Assembly (NCBI GenBank): GCA_011009095.1
Contig: VTPC01000506.1
Coordinates: 1-64,000 of the forward strand
Length of the DNA: 64,000 bases
Direction of reading: 5' to 3'
Origin: Ignelater luminosus
Lineage: Eukaryota > Arthropoda > Insecta > Coleoptera > Elateridae
Numbering within the stretch: position 1 is the first letter of the stretch; every line of letters begins with the position of its first letter. The notes below the pieces were generated by a model. It ran no database searches. It saw only the letters and a list, made by a program, of their open reading frames with translations, and was not told the origin of the DNA. Position numbers and translations under genes: made by a program. Below, piece after piece: positions 12,001-24,494 of the stretch.

Positions 12001-14779
12001 AAATAAAAGCAAAAATTCAACATGCAACGACACACACAAAAATTTGTTATATGACATAGTATATTACGCAATGGTAAATATCAAGATATAATCAGTTGGG
12101 CAGTGTAATGTTCATTTCAATTCATTATTTGGAATTTTTGGATGTTTCAGATGTGAGTGCTGTACGGATTTATAAATTATTTCCACATTCCTAATTCTGT
12201 AATGGTAGCAATTTTGCCCATGTTTAGTTTATTGCTTTTATTCAATAATTGTGTTATCAAAGCTAAAGTTAACTTTACAGATAGGGCAACATCAAGGGCA
12301 TGGCGAATTTGAGGTTAAGTCCAAATAAAACATAAATTAAATACGATACATAGAAAATATATAGGGAAACCTAATTATTTTGACTTGATAAGTCTGTATT
12401 GATACAGGCCTATAAGGTTACCGCAGTCTTTGGCCAAATGGTTTCTTTGATGTTTTTGATCTTTAGTTATCTTGGTTACAAAATAATGAAGAGAAGGAAG
12501 AAGCAGATTTTGACCGGAGTCGAAAACAAGTAAGAGCCGACCCTGTTTTAGTTTCTTTGCACCCACTAATGTGAAAAACAACAAAGAAATAATTTAGAAA
12601 AGTCAGTGACAAGAAAGAAAATAAAAAAGAAAAGAGAAAAAGGAAAATGAAATCTTCAACTACTAAAAAATCCTAAGAGTATAGCAATGAATATTTTAGT
12701 CAAAACTTTAGGCCTTTGTTTCGAATTATCCAAAATTTTGGTTCTTTTACAGTCTTGTTTGATACAGGCTATACCAATCAGTTTATCCAAAACCACTACT
12801 TTTATCTTCTTATTCCAGCCAGATTCAATGACAAACTCTTTTATTGCTTACTTCCATTGGTAATCTCGCATTTATTTAAATAAAACTTTCTGTGCGGCCA
12901 TTTCGAAAAATAAACATCTTAAAACTTGATTTTTCCTTTAATCAGTTTATTCCTTATCATGCACAATTTCTTGACACTTCAAACCTGATTTAAACAAAAC
13001 AGTTTGTAGAACCTAAAGGTTAATTACAAATAAATCTTAAATTTAAAACATATCAGGTTAATGTAGTAGAATGATAGGGCAATAAAGAGGCAGGATGAAA
13101 AACCTGGCAACTGATCACTTATTCGATTATGCCTCTGAGAGGGTACATAAAACGTCAACTCCTTCAATGCTGCGTTTGTGTGGTAACAATTAACACCTAA
13201 ATTTAAAATTACCCTTTTAACTCAAAAAGCGTTAAGAGCAAAGGGTTTTCGATACAGTTAATTCCGATTTAACCCTCGATTTAAAGTTAGGGATTGCTTT
13301 AATTTCAAACCCATATATTGATTATTTACATGCAATTATTATATTTAAGCTCCTCCATAAATAACATTTTACTTTCTAAAAATCGAAAAATATATTCTTC
13401 TGTTGTGTACGTAACGTTCACGAACATAAATCAATCAAGATTAATAATTTGTCACGATAAATTACTTAACAGCAAACTGCAATAATACAAGGATATCTAA
13501 TTCAAGCTCCGCTTCACTAAGCTCCAGGATTAAGGGATAGTAACGCAGAGACCATACCAGCCATCATCGCTTCCCTAACTGAGCTTTCGTTATAAACTAT
13601 TTACAGTGCTTTCCAAACCGGAAGCCGTGACATAAGTACTACTACGTCACTTGTTATCCTCACGAAGGATATGACAAGAACTTTTGGGGTTGTAAATCTT
13701 TATTACCTAATGCTCGATCCAAAAGGATATTCTATAGTGCTTAAAACGTTATTTATGTTGCGAAATAAAGAAAAAGAGTATTTATGCACTTGTTGATAAT
13801 TTTATGGTCGAGAAGCAATTTCGAATTTGAGATGTCTACAAAACAATTTTTAGATTTACTATAAAATTAATCATCATTAATCGTCAGTGGATATACCTCC
13901 ATTATTATATCTTGTAGTAGGTGCACAGGCAGTAATTCAAAGAATTGTGAAATTGCTGATTGCAATCAAAAGATTAATTAATTTGTCTTGTCAACCCGGA
14001 TGGTGCTGGCACCTGCCATAATATATTTTATAATAATGTAATAGGCATAAACAGAAGGAAATCGTTCCGGGCAGAAGCAACGTTGAGTTTGGAAGAATCG
14101 GTAAGAAATTTGTCGAATCTGGGAAAATAAAAAAATAATAAAATAAATTAAGTCAATTCCTGTTATTAATTATTATCATTATTTATTCTTATAGTTAAAT
14201 TTGTATTGACATGAATATTAATCAAGTTTCGTATGTTTCGACCAAGATATTCCAGTCTTTATCAATACGTAAAAATTAAAAAAGTTCAAAATGTATAATA
14301 TAATAATCCTAACCATATTTGTTAATATGAATGTGGAAAATGTTGGCAATTTATAGAAGGAAAATAAACTAAGTATGGGTCGCAAGAGTATAATTGATTT
14401 GTGTATTTTTGGCAAGTCTAGTTTCAGAGCTTCAAATTAGAAATCTTCTACTAGATTCATGTAATTTTTTAAATGATACTGCAATGCAGATTTTTTTTTC
14501 AATCTACGAGAATATTCTTCGCCTTGTTAGCTCCTTGACGGCACAGGTGTAAAAGATGAGATATCAATTTTTTTTGTTTCAGAAGTAACAGAATAATGAT
14601 TTGATTATATTATGAGAAGGAAATCTTCTATTGAAACACAAACTGTAATGTTACAGCTATGACATGGTGTGTCTCACAAGATCTTGATTATTTCTTGTAT
14701 GAATAATCTTAGGAAAAATAAGTTATCACATTTTCTTGACTCTATATCAACATTTCTCAGTCTTCTCGGTGCCACAAAG
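12001..14779. other. No feature recognised
   Basis: AT-rich DNA without sustained frames. The minus-strand frames at 12375-12584 and 14218-14415 show no family motifs. No paired repeat ends were found. Confidence 0.4.
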
Positions 14780-15536
14780 CATTTTAAGATGCCATCTCAT
14801 TCAAAGTAAAGAAAATGAGTCTGTTTAACCATAGATGGGGTCTTTAGAAAAAAAGGGACAATAATGGAAAGGATATCGCTATGCCTGATACAAAAAGCAA
14901 AGGAAAACTTAAACGAGGGTCATAACAACTACCAATTTTTGAGAACCTTATTGAAATGTACGCACTTCTATTCGCAGCAGCAGACTGGAGTCAACTCGAA
15001 GAATTACTTAGTACATGGAAAAGCTTTTTCTAGAGTGTTAACCGAGATCGTATTACAGTTGCTCACAGTATGACAATGATCGATATCTTGCCACAAAAAA
15101 CTTTCAATTTTCCTTATTTCCATTATTATTAATATTTAATATTCACTTCTGAGAGGTACGTCTTTGATTAAAGATATCATATCATGCATCACGTTGATTA
15201 TAAAACAAACAATGGAAACAACTCAATATTACACAACAAATGTAGCAAAATAGAAAAAGATAGTAGAACTCAACCTCGCCCGCTCATAAGGTTTACTTTT
15301 GCAATCTATGACATATTAGTCTGGACATTGGATCTTCCATGGGTTATATCTCCGAACAGCACTTTCCGGATGACGTATTTCTTCTTTACAAAAAAACTTA
15401 AAGCAAACCAGGACGTTTATTACAGGATCAAGCTTTGAATAGAATGAATGTATTCAGAAATTGTCTGAAAAGTTCTTCAGATATCAGAGTTGTCACATCA
15501 TCGCATTGTCTTCACGAGATCCCTCCATAAGAATTA

Positions 15537-16403
15537 CGAGGGCTGTTTGACGGAAGCGTGACTTTCCGCTAGATGGCGCTGATATCGGTAAATCGAAAAC
15601 ATTAGCATATACGTCAGTCTTTTAGAGGCTTAACCTCCAAATTTCATGTCAATCTGTGAAATAGTATACATTTGACAGTCATAGAAATCAATTAAGTTTG
15701 TGCTATTTTGTAAATATGGAAAAACGTGAATTTCGTGTTTTAATTAAACATTATTTTTTACGTGGAAAAACAGTGAAAGAAACTGAGGAGAAATTACGGA
15801 AATATTACGGTGAATCTGCTCCATCGCATGGAATGATTCCAAATGGTTTAATTCATTGGTCATTCGGCTAATAAGGTCATGGCGACTATTTTTTGGGATT
15901 CTAAAGGCATAATCCATATTGACTATTTGGAAAGGAGTAAAACAATAACTGGCCGATATTATGCTGATTTATTGACCCGTTTTGATGTTATCTTAAAGAA
16001 AATACTCCCACATTTGGCACGTAAGAAAGTGCTCTTTCATCACGACAACGCCCCATCTCATTCATCCGCAATTGCGACCGCTAAATTGGTACAATTACGC
16101 TACGAATTGCTTTCTCATCCACCATACTCACCGGATCTGGCCCCAAGCGACTTTTTTTATTTCCGAATTTGAAAAAATTCCTCGCAGGAAAAAAATTCGC
16201 ATCAAATGAAGAGGTTATTGCTGCAACGGAGGCCTATTTTGACGAGTTGCCAAAAGAACAATTCTCAGACGGCTTAAAGAAATTGGAAAGTCTTTGGACT
16301 AAGTGTGTAGCACTTGAAGGGAACTATGTTGAAAAATAATTAAAAGAATCTAGGCTAAACCTGTTTTTTATTGAAATGTCACACTTCCGTCAAACAGCCC
16401 TCG
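15537..16403 (+). mobile_element. Internally deleted mariner (irritans type), 867 bp
   Basis: The terminal inverted repeats start CGAGGGCTGTTTGACGGAAG at both ends. They match at 20 of the first 20 positions and 25 of 26 overall. The TA duplication lies at 15535-15536 and 16404-16405. About 400 bp of the transposase middle are missing compared with a normal 1.3-kb copy. Copy B of the surrounding duplication (near 17393) reads through the same place without an insert, which confirms the target site. Confidence 0.93.
15716..16339 (+). pseudogene. Mariner transposase, deleted and frameshifted
   Basis: The N-terminus MEKREFRVLIKHYFLRGK is close to irritans-group mariner transposases such as Himar1. 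The frame then meets a deletion near 15835-15875 and resumes at VMATIFWDSKG, so most of the DNA-binding domain and the first catalytic aspartate (TxDETW region) are gone. The remaining catalytic part keeps HHDNAPSH and SPDLAPSDFF with D34D spacing. A second break, one base too many or too few in the T-run just after FF near 16155, shifts the last 60 codons. Those codons end EGNYVEK at the TAA at 16337-16339. It is a dead copy. Confidence 0.9.
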
Positions 16404-16719
16404 TAGAAGGACGTGTTTATCTAAGAAATTGCAATTGTTTCGTATACCTTTTGTCAATGAGCAGAAAAAATCAATTAGAATATACCTCGACAGATCACCC
16501 TTTGCTTTGTTCGAAGCCGCTACACAAACTGGATCTAAACTTATCTAAAGAAAATATAAGGACATTGATGAAGGAGCGAACAGAATTTTAGTGGATATGG
16601 AAGACAAGCTAAAATGCTCGACACTGAACAGTGCTTTGCTGTAAAACAAAAAGGTTGTGCTTTGGTAGTCAGTGGTGAGATAAACAGGGTTGTCTCAAAG
16701 TTTTGGACCTAGGAAAAAT

Positions 16720-17605
16720 CTTTTAACGTGGGATGTCTGGCGAGGATCACTTAGAGCTCTTCTTTAATTAATTTTCAGAAATGGTATTCGCGTGAAGTAA
16801 TACCAAAAGCGTTAGATTTGACAGTGACAGAGAACGATATCGAATTTCGCTAAATTAATCGATCTATAAAACTGGAACTATTTGTTTGAGATTTTCTGTC
16901 AGCAAGATTCTGAGATCTTATTTCATAAGGAACACTGTCTAAGTATTAATACTGCCACTACCATTATCTTATTTAACAATAAACTCTGCTCTGGTGTCTT
17001 CGAATAAACTGGAAGGCAATGCAAGGGAAATCGTTATGCCTAATGTGGAAAAAGAAGAAAAGCAAACAAAACAGCATAAAGACGACCCATTCTTCCTCGT
17101 AGAATTAACATAGAAAAACCGCAACTGAAAGGTCACCAAGCCAGTCCGAGACTATCTGTTACAATGACGTATCAATCTATCAACATCTTGGATCCCCATC
17201 GGTTATATGTCTAAAACGGATTTTTCTGAAGAATGTATTTCATTTTGTTTTACAATAACCAAAAGCAAAACCAAAGTGTTTATCGCAGGATGAAATATTG
17301 AGTAAAAGGAATGTTTGCAGATGATTAGATGCTCTACGAAGATAACCTTGGAAGTTCTACAGATATCAAACAATAGCACACTATCTGATTTGCAGGAGTT
17401 AGAGGGCCCTGTCTATGTAAGAGATCCTTTCTCGAAAAGTAGAAGCAATTTAGTCAGAATATACTTTGAGACACCGTTACGCCCTCTGCGTGGTCCGGAA
17501 TTCCGTAAACTGGGTCTAAACAAACCCGAAGCACAATATAAAGACTATAAATTGATAAAAAAGAATAGAATTTGTATTGGATTGGTTTCAATCCTCTTTC
17601 GTTAA
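16720..17605 (+). pseudogene. Gene-like duplicate, copy B (uninterrupted)
   Basis: Partner of copy A. It holds a frame from about 16985 with LEGNAREIVMPN, a diverged middle, and a 96-codon open frame (17315-17605) containing LQELEGPVYVRD, SNLVRIYFETPLRPLRG and FRKLGLNKPEAQYKDY. A TTTTCAG at about 16780 followed by an open stretch (KWYSREVIPKALDL) could be an old splice acceptor. Stops near 17115 and 17210 break the reading. No domain is recognised. It could be a degenerate host gene family member or a retrocopy of one. Confidence 0.35.
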
Positions 17606-17624
17606 CCTCGGAAACGACTAATTA

Positions 17625-18206
17625 AGCTGCGTCCACATTAGTAAATAAATGTGTTGTGTGCTGAATGTAGGATTCGGCACAAATATTTGCGGCGCAAGTT
17701 GCCCATCCTGTCAACATAAAAATTTACGTTGTGCGCCGTGCATCCGTGATCGACACGTGCGTGAACTTGTGTGTTGTTTTTGATATAAATGTTTAATCCA
17801 ATAGTGTCTGTTTTTTAAATTTTTTTTCTACATTTTTTCTTCGTAAGCAGCCCATTTTCTTTTCATTATCAATGCATCAGACATGTTCACAGATTGGTTT
17901 AAAGAAAAGTGGAAAAATTAGTCGGATTTAAAGTAACTCCTGTAATTTCTAAACATTACTAAACACACAATGGCAACATTCGTCAAAACACGGCGTTCAC
18001 GAAAAATACGTCCACACTAAAGCGATGTTGCCCCGCAAATCTCTTTGATGTCAGAAAAACCGACCAGCGACGTATCGTGTGCGTTGAATGTAGCGACAAT
18101 TATTGCGTGCGTTCGTATGCCGCAAACGAGTCCACACTCGCATAATTACACAAATTCATGCCGCATGCCACGGACAACATAAATTTTTACTAATGTGAAC
18201 ACGGCT
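17625..18206. mobile_element. Harbinger-like MITE, 582 bp
   Basis: The left end AGCTGCGTCCACATTAGTAA and the inverted right end AGCCGTGTTCACATTAGTAA match at 17 of 20. Similarity continues through the TGTGTTGTG/TATGTTGTC region. The flanking TTA (17622-17624 and 18207-18209) fits the 3-bp TWA duplication of PIF/Harbinger elements. Several internal GTCCACA motifs (about 18010 and 18130) echo the end. There is no coding frame. The family call rests on duplication length alone. Confidence 0.75.
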
Positions 18207-18209
18207 TTA

Positions 18210-21200
18210 GATATCGCCAACGAATATTAAATTAGACAGTGGCAAAGGATGAAATCGAGTTGTACTAGGGTGACGGATATCTAAAAAACAATGACTATTT
18301 GCAATAGATCTTGTATCATCCAGAAAGAAAACTTTATTTTAATACATTTTCTAGTCTTTTGGTATAGAAATGATGAATATTACTTAGAATTCAAGTAGAA
18401 AAAAACTTTTAGTCGTAATCTGTAGCTTATATGGAACACAATGCGACGTTTCATAAACCTAAAGTAGCTACGAACACACTGTATCAAGAATCTTTACATT
18501 TTGAGGTAATGCACAATGTAACATCATAGGCAGAGTTGTGTACCATGTAAAATGGAAGCTGGCATGAATTAGAATCCTATAATTTTTTTTCTGTAAGATC
18601 TTTCAAGAAGTATGAACTCTGGTGTATGCTCTAATTACCTACGTTTCAGTTATAGAAATCTGGGAAATTTGGAAAGAAGAATACAAAATTCTACCGATCA
18701 AGACCACTACCAAATTTTTTAACTGTTTTGCTTAGTAGGACGTAATTCAGGGTCATTATCTATAGTTTCCATCAACAAACAGCCTTGCTGTCTCTAGGTC
18801 ACCGTATTAATAACCTACTCTATTTGTTTTTCTTAGTTTTGTTTTGAGTATTAGTGAAACGAACGATATCACTTTTTTATGAGGTGGTCGCAAAAGAATG
18901 ATGCGCTCGTCAAGGATCTATTCCAAGGTCAGTAAATTTCTCAGACCTCGATGTACTCTAATTTTTTATATGTAGCTTATGAGAAGTTATATAGTGTTAT
19001 CTTGATAAAAAGAGCTGAAAGAATAATAAAAAGCAACGTTCTGAAACGGTAATGTAAGATTGTTGAATAATTAAAACTGCCGACTATCGAGCTCCCTTAG
19101 TTTAATGGTGGTTACAATAGACTTTTGAGGTTTTATGACACGATGAGTTAAATCACTGACAGTTGCACATAAATTGCTTGAGTGTTGAGAATTTCAAATT
19201 GATTTTTTATATCAGTCCTTGTTCTTCATTCTACTTTGGTTTTTCAAAGAACCGTTTAAGAAATATAACATTGAAAAATATGCGATGCTTAATAACTTGA
19301 AACTGCAATTTTAATAAATTACAGTTTGAGTTCCTGAATACTTTATAAGCAACTTCTCAGTAAATAATTAAACTAAAGACGGTTAATGAATGACGAACGT
19401 CTTTAAATGAATATTACATGAAATACAATTTCAAGTTCATTAGCATAAGGTAACCGCACTCTAGTCGACTACTAAGATATCCCGTTTTCATCTCAAATAA
19501 TCTTATATAAAATAAATTATGAAACATTTTCATATACCTACATAACATACTATGCATATGCTAACTCAAAGACATTACTTGAATACGAATGGAATGTCAT
19601 ATTATAAATTCCCCTTTTATGAAAATCTCTGCCAATAGTTTATAGGCAGGGCCATAAACAACCCGCTTTGTGTTGTTTTACTATTGTAGACAAATTATAT
19701 ATGGTTCTAGTCAAACGAGCAACCTTTTTCTGGAGAATGTCATTCTTTTCGTCCATAAAACTCCAAAACATTAAGCTGAGAATTTATGCATGCAAAGCAT
19801 CGTAAAATTTTACAGTAGGTAAAGTACTATAACTTTCCGGTGACATATGAAAAGCTAAGCAATATAAGTTTGCCTCTGTAATTTACGATCTCCTAGAAGT
19901 TTTTTTCTTATAAAATCTGTCTGAGAATTTATTAAAACAAACTTAAAACGCTCATTTGTTATTTAAAATAAGCAGAAGCCAAATGTGCTTACGAGGCTAT
20001 TTATTAAAGTCTTGGGAATAATAGATGAGATACGTCAGAGCACTTTTAACAATAAGATGCAGACGGTGACTGCCAAAAAAAGATGCTAAACCAATGATGA
20101 AATTATTAGAAATCTTCACGTTTTCGTACTAAAATCGATTTCATAGTTTTTTAAATCGAACAACAGGGATTTACAAATTTAAGCGACACCTTTGGTTTCA
20201 AGATGAACACTCCCAACGCAACATTAGAAGACGCAGATTCAAGTCCTGTCCGAGTTGAAATTTCTCAAAAATAATCTAAGATTTGAAAAATTGGTATACG
20301 CCTACTCGGAAGTCTTTTAGAGAAGTTATCTATGTAACTCCCTGAAGTTAGACAAGTTGAACGTATACCTATAAGAAACACAGCAATCTCTTTTAGAAAA
20401 TTAAAACTTTCTTCTGAAGCTTTGAATAACCCACGTACCTCCACATGATAATAAACTCGCTTCGTCCCTAATTTAGCCTGAATAGCGTCGTAAAAACGTT
20501 TCTGTTACCTCAATTTTAACTCGACCTTTTGTTTTCTAAACCTGAATGTAAAAGTAATGTGAAGACGACGCTTTCCATATTTGTAGACTACTACAAAATG
20601 ATTTGTTTGTACGTAGACAAGTTGATAATTTACGCAAACCCTCGCCTATTTAATTATTCAAAGTGGATAAAGTGGATAGAGAACAACATTACCTCCTCAA
20701 CGTTAACCTTATTTAAATGAATATTTTACACAACAGTTGTATACTATTGTAAAGTTTGAAAATGATTAAAGCTGAGTTTTCTTTTATGGCGCTATAAATT
20801 AGTGTTAACGTCTCGCGCTTATGAAATTTAGCTTGAAAATTTTCGAGTTTGAAATCTCTTAAGTGTATAACACCAAATTCGAAGGTATGACATTTTAACA
20901 GGTTTACATATAAGGTCGTAACTATTCAATTTCTCATCATATCCTATCCCTATTTTCCTGTTACATCACGAAATGATTTTTGGTTTCGTTTCCGCTTCGT
21001 TTCGCTTTATATTAACACTAAAGAATTACCGTTTGAATTCTTTCCCCGTTAAAGGAAATGTCATCAGCGATTTCTTTACGACTACAAGGAAACTAAAGAA
21101 AATTGAATAGAGCTTTGTAGGCCTTTGCGTGTCTTCGATAGAATCTTTTTGATATTTACGAAATTAATCAAATTTTCAAAAATAAAAAGGCAAACAATAA

Positions 21201-23169
21201 ACTTTCATTAGCTATCTTTAATTATTCTGACAAAGACATCTTGCTTATTTGTTATTGCTTCTTATTCACAAGCAGTTGAGCAACAAAGTTTTATATGATA
21301 GAAACAGAATTTGATTAACAAACTAACTCTGATTATTATAGAATACCAAATTAAACACATTGGGAAATTTAGGTTGACAGAGGTGTGGCAAAACCGTAAC
21401 GCGGTGATGTGATTAAATTGTTTTATCATGTGTTGCCACAACGAGAACAGCACGATATGGATTTGTAAACGTTGTAAGAATTTAATTGTTCTCAATAATG
21501 TAAACTAATGTGATTGTTTAGTTTTTACTCATAATGACAATGTATTATCAAATTATTATTTAACAATCTCTTGTTTTACAAAAAAAAAATATTGTCCGCT
21601 ATAAGCTTCATTTCAGAAGTACCCCCAGATTCACTCACTTTGAGACAAGAATATAAAACATTTTAATTAATTTTCGTTTTTCCTTTTGCCATGCAACTTT
21701 GGCCCTTAACCGTAAAGCATTAGATATACCAGATACCATCAGGCTTTCAATCTAGAATTTCAGATCCAAAACTCCTTTTTGGAGCAGATGTGGCAGGTGT
21801 TGAATTCAATATCCCAGTATTAATTTTTAAATTTGGAAGACTATCAAAAAGCAAGCAGGCAAAGTTTTAGTAGTCCAATTGAGAAACAAAAAATTTCTAG
21901 ACCTAACTCATTTTGGGTACCATTAAGTTGCTAAAGTCCCACGAATTTGGAAAAACTCAATCGAATTGAAAACTTAAAGCATTTTAAAAGCAAGGCCCAA
22001 GGTAAATTTTTAAATTTATCTTTTTACTGATTCATCATAAAACATTATCTATGCAGACCTCTATACTAGAATTTGTAACAAGAAGTCTTTGTCAAGTAAG
22101 ATCTACAAATGTACGTATGTATAAAAAAGATTCCTAATGTTCGAAGGAACCGTTTTTCATGTTTCTCTCTATTTTAGTATCACCTCTCTGAAATTAAGAA
22201 CTTTGTAAGTTATAAATAAGTTTAATCGTCAGCAGTGCCAAACCCAAGCAAATGCAGCATGTGCACTAGCAGAAACTGCAATAAAAGAAATTTTATTATA
22301 TTTACAGAACCCTTCGGGCTACCCAAATCATTTTTGCACGCTCTTGCATCGTCTCAATTCTTCTTTACTTCTCATTATTTCTTTCTTCTAATCATGCATT
22401 AATTTGGGATGTAGAACCAGGGTTTACTTACCCATTGGTTGGGTAACTTTCTTTAGGGAATTACTCGCAAAAGCATCCTTCAAACGTTATTTAAAAAAGT
22501 AAGAAACTACCGATATCTATTTTTATTAAAACAATCATTTTTGATATATTATTCGACTTACCGCCTGAGAAGGATTATGGTCTACAAAAGGAATTTTTCT
22601 TTTCGTGCCTCGATTCGTTGTTGAGTGTCATCATTCTAATTGCAAGACTCGTTTTACACTTTCAAATTATTATTTTTGTAAATCACCCTGAGAACTCTAA
22701 ATGAAGTTTTTGCCAGAAAACAAGAATGACTTATTGCAGTATTAATGATCTGGTTAACATAGTTACAAACTTTTCGAAAGTAGATGTAAAGCAAAAATTT
22801 GCACAACAACATTTGCTGTACTCAGGAAGTTGGCAAAAAGAATTAGAAAATCCAAACCTGAAAGAATGTCCAGACTAATATAAATGTCTCGAAAAAGATT
22901 ACGAGATAGTGAACTTCATCATCATCAAAGGCAATACTGACCTGCAGTTAAGGGTATCGCTAGTTTCTTTGTCCTGAGATCTATTTGTATGCCAAGCAAG
23001 AAAAGAACTTTAAAGCAAGTGCTACAATTCTTAAAATACCCTATTCAATGCAAATGTGAAGAAAGCTACTTAAACATGTTTTGCTCAAATATCTCAAAAC
23101 TACAGTTGTCAGAATTAGGACCTTGTTGCTTTGCAGGATAATAAGAGAGCTAATGAGCTGTGAAAAGAG
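18210..23169. other. No feature recognised, about 5 kb
   Basis: AT-rich DNA with only short frames, for example 20529-20720 (+) and 21262-21495 (-), none with a motif I know. I found no paired inverted repeats, LTR-like ends or RNA genes by eye. Confidence 0.4.
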
Positions 23170-23830
23170 CATCTGGCGCACAGTCCTTTAATCCAGAATC
23201 TGCGCAGCAGAGCATGCAAAATACTAGTAATCTGGGCAAGAATATACGAAGGAGTTCACTACCAGTTGGAACCTCCAAGGTAGTAATCCCTTTCCGATTT
23301 TCTTTTAAAAGTACCCTGCACAAGCGATAGTACGATCAACCTTCTCACAGCGCCTTCTTCAGGTATCCTTTTTTGTCTTTTTAATGGCCTTGTTGTACAC
23401 AGTCGGCACTTTCCTATACTCGCTCGAGATTTCTACTGTTTTAGCCCTGTTGAGCCGTTTGCGTACTGGTTTTCTCTTTTTAGAGAGGTCCACCAAATGT
23501 ATTAGTTACGTCCTTTTCTATTTGAGGACAGTTTTTGTTGTAGGCTGTGATGCTAGTTCCTGCTATTTGTTGTAAAGTAACTTGAAAACCACATCTGTCC
23601 TCAATGTGATTGTTAACCCTCTGAAGATGTTCATTAAGGTCTACTTTGAAAGACTTCCAATCATTTCTTTTAGGGTTGCAACATACCATCCTTTCTCTCT
23701 GAAGTTTTATTACATCAAGACGAATTTACCGCTAATGTGAACAACTTTCTTCATCAGACACTCTCGAGTCTCAAAGCTATTAGCGTAGCAAGCGTATTTG
23801 CAGATAACTTCTTGATTATTGCACATAAGG
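23170..23830 (-). mobile_element. LINE fragment (R1/LOA-like), endonuclease-to-RT linker
   Basis: On the minus strand the order is: a decayed end of the endonuclease domain with SDEESC (about 23760), then NPKRNDWKSFKVDL and TLQQIAGTSITAYNKNCP (23689-23480). After that comes the segment just before the RT, with VYNKAIKKTKK near 23390, in the position of the usual VRRLFNRAKR/YNRAIRRAKR stretch. Then CEKVDRTIACA leads towards the RT core, which is lost. Several stops and shifts are present. The fragment covers perhaps 220 of the roughly 1000 residues of ORF2. The clade is inferred from the linker wording only. Confidence 0.7.
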
Positions 23831-24490
23831 AACGTAGGAGTGTCTTCAGTCTAAATTAGTTGTCATAATGAAATTCTCTTTTGTTTATATTTTTGCTTCC
23901 CCAGGTCACATCCAACAACAACTTGCTCTACAGATTGTTACCATCCCTTCCATGTCTCTGTTGGTGAATTGTGTGTATCATTATATAAAAAGTATACAAG
24001 AAAGATTAAATCATTAAATTCTTCATCCCTTCTTCGTCCACCACCTACCTCATCAAAACCTTGCCCTTATAGATCCAAAGTTCTTGAATAAAGCTTATGT
24101 CACAGTACATCACCTTGCAAAGCACTGTGGTCGATGATTTCTTGTGATGGTGGTTTATCTGAACTACCCTCATCATCAGGCTTTTACTCAGCCTATTATT
24201 ACTCATGTCAGATCCAAAGAAAAATAGGCCTGCACTGACAGAACCACACTTACTGATTGAGGCTTAAATACACAGTGAGGTTTCTTGGTACCTCAAAGGC
24301 TCCGTTAGTGACACTCTCACCTTCGTGTCATTAACCACCTTGACACTTTGAAGTTTGAAAACTGTTTTTTAGACTCTTCAGTCTGTAGCCACTGTGGTCA
24401 TGAAAACCACAGCGCTAGAGTAAAAAGTTCTGTAGGTGCCTCTAGAAGTGTTAAATTTGCAGACACAAACGGAAAACCTAAAGTGCTATA
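23831..24490. other. No feature recognised
   Basis: The plus-strand frame at 24348-24581 runs into the TIR element and shows no family motif. The region 24060-24340 is slightly CT-rich, without sustained coding. Confidence 0.35.
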
Positions 24491-24494
24491 TATA

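Larger units (their letters stand above)
14780..16600 (+). pseudogene. Gene-like duplicate, copy A (split by a mariner)
   Basis: This stretch resembles 16720-17605 in the same order over several blocks. They are: a frame reading GKDIAMPD near 14870 (copy B: AREIVMPN near 17030); the DNA around 15330-15420 (copy B 17185-17290); and a frame reading ELEGRVYLRN just after the mariner at 16404 (copy B: ELEGPVYVRD near 17397). Conservation is better at protein than base level, so the ancestor was probably coding. Stops and frame changes interrupt it throughout. I do not recognise the family. A mariner (15537-16403) sits in the TA of the codons for E-L. Confidence 0.4.
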
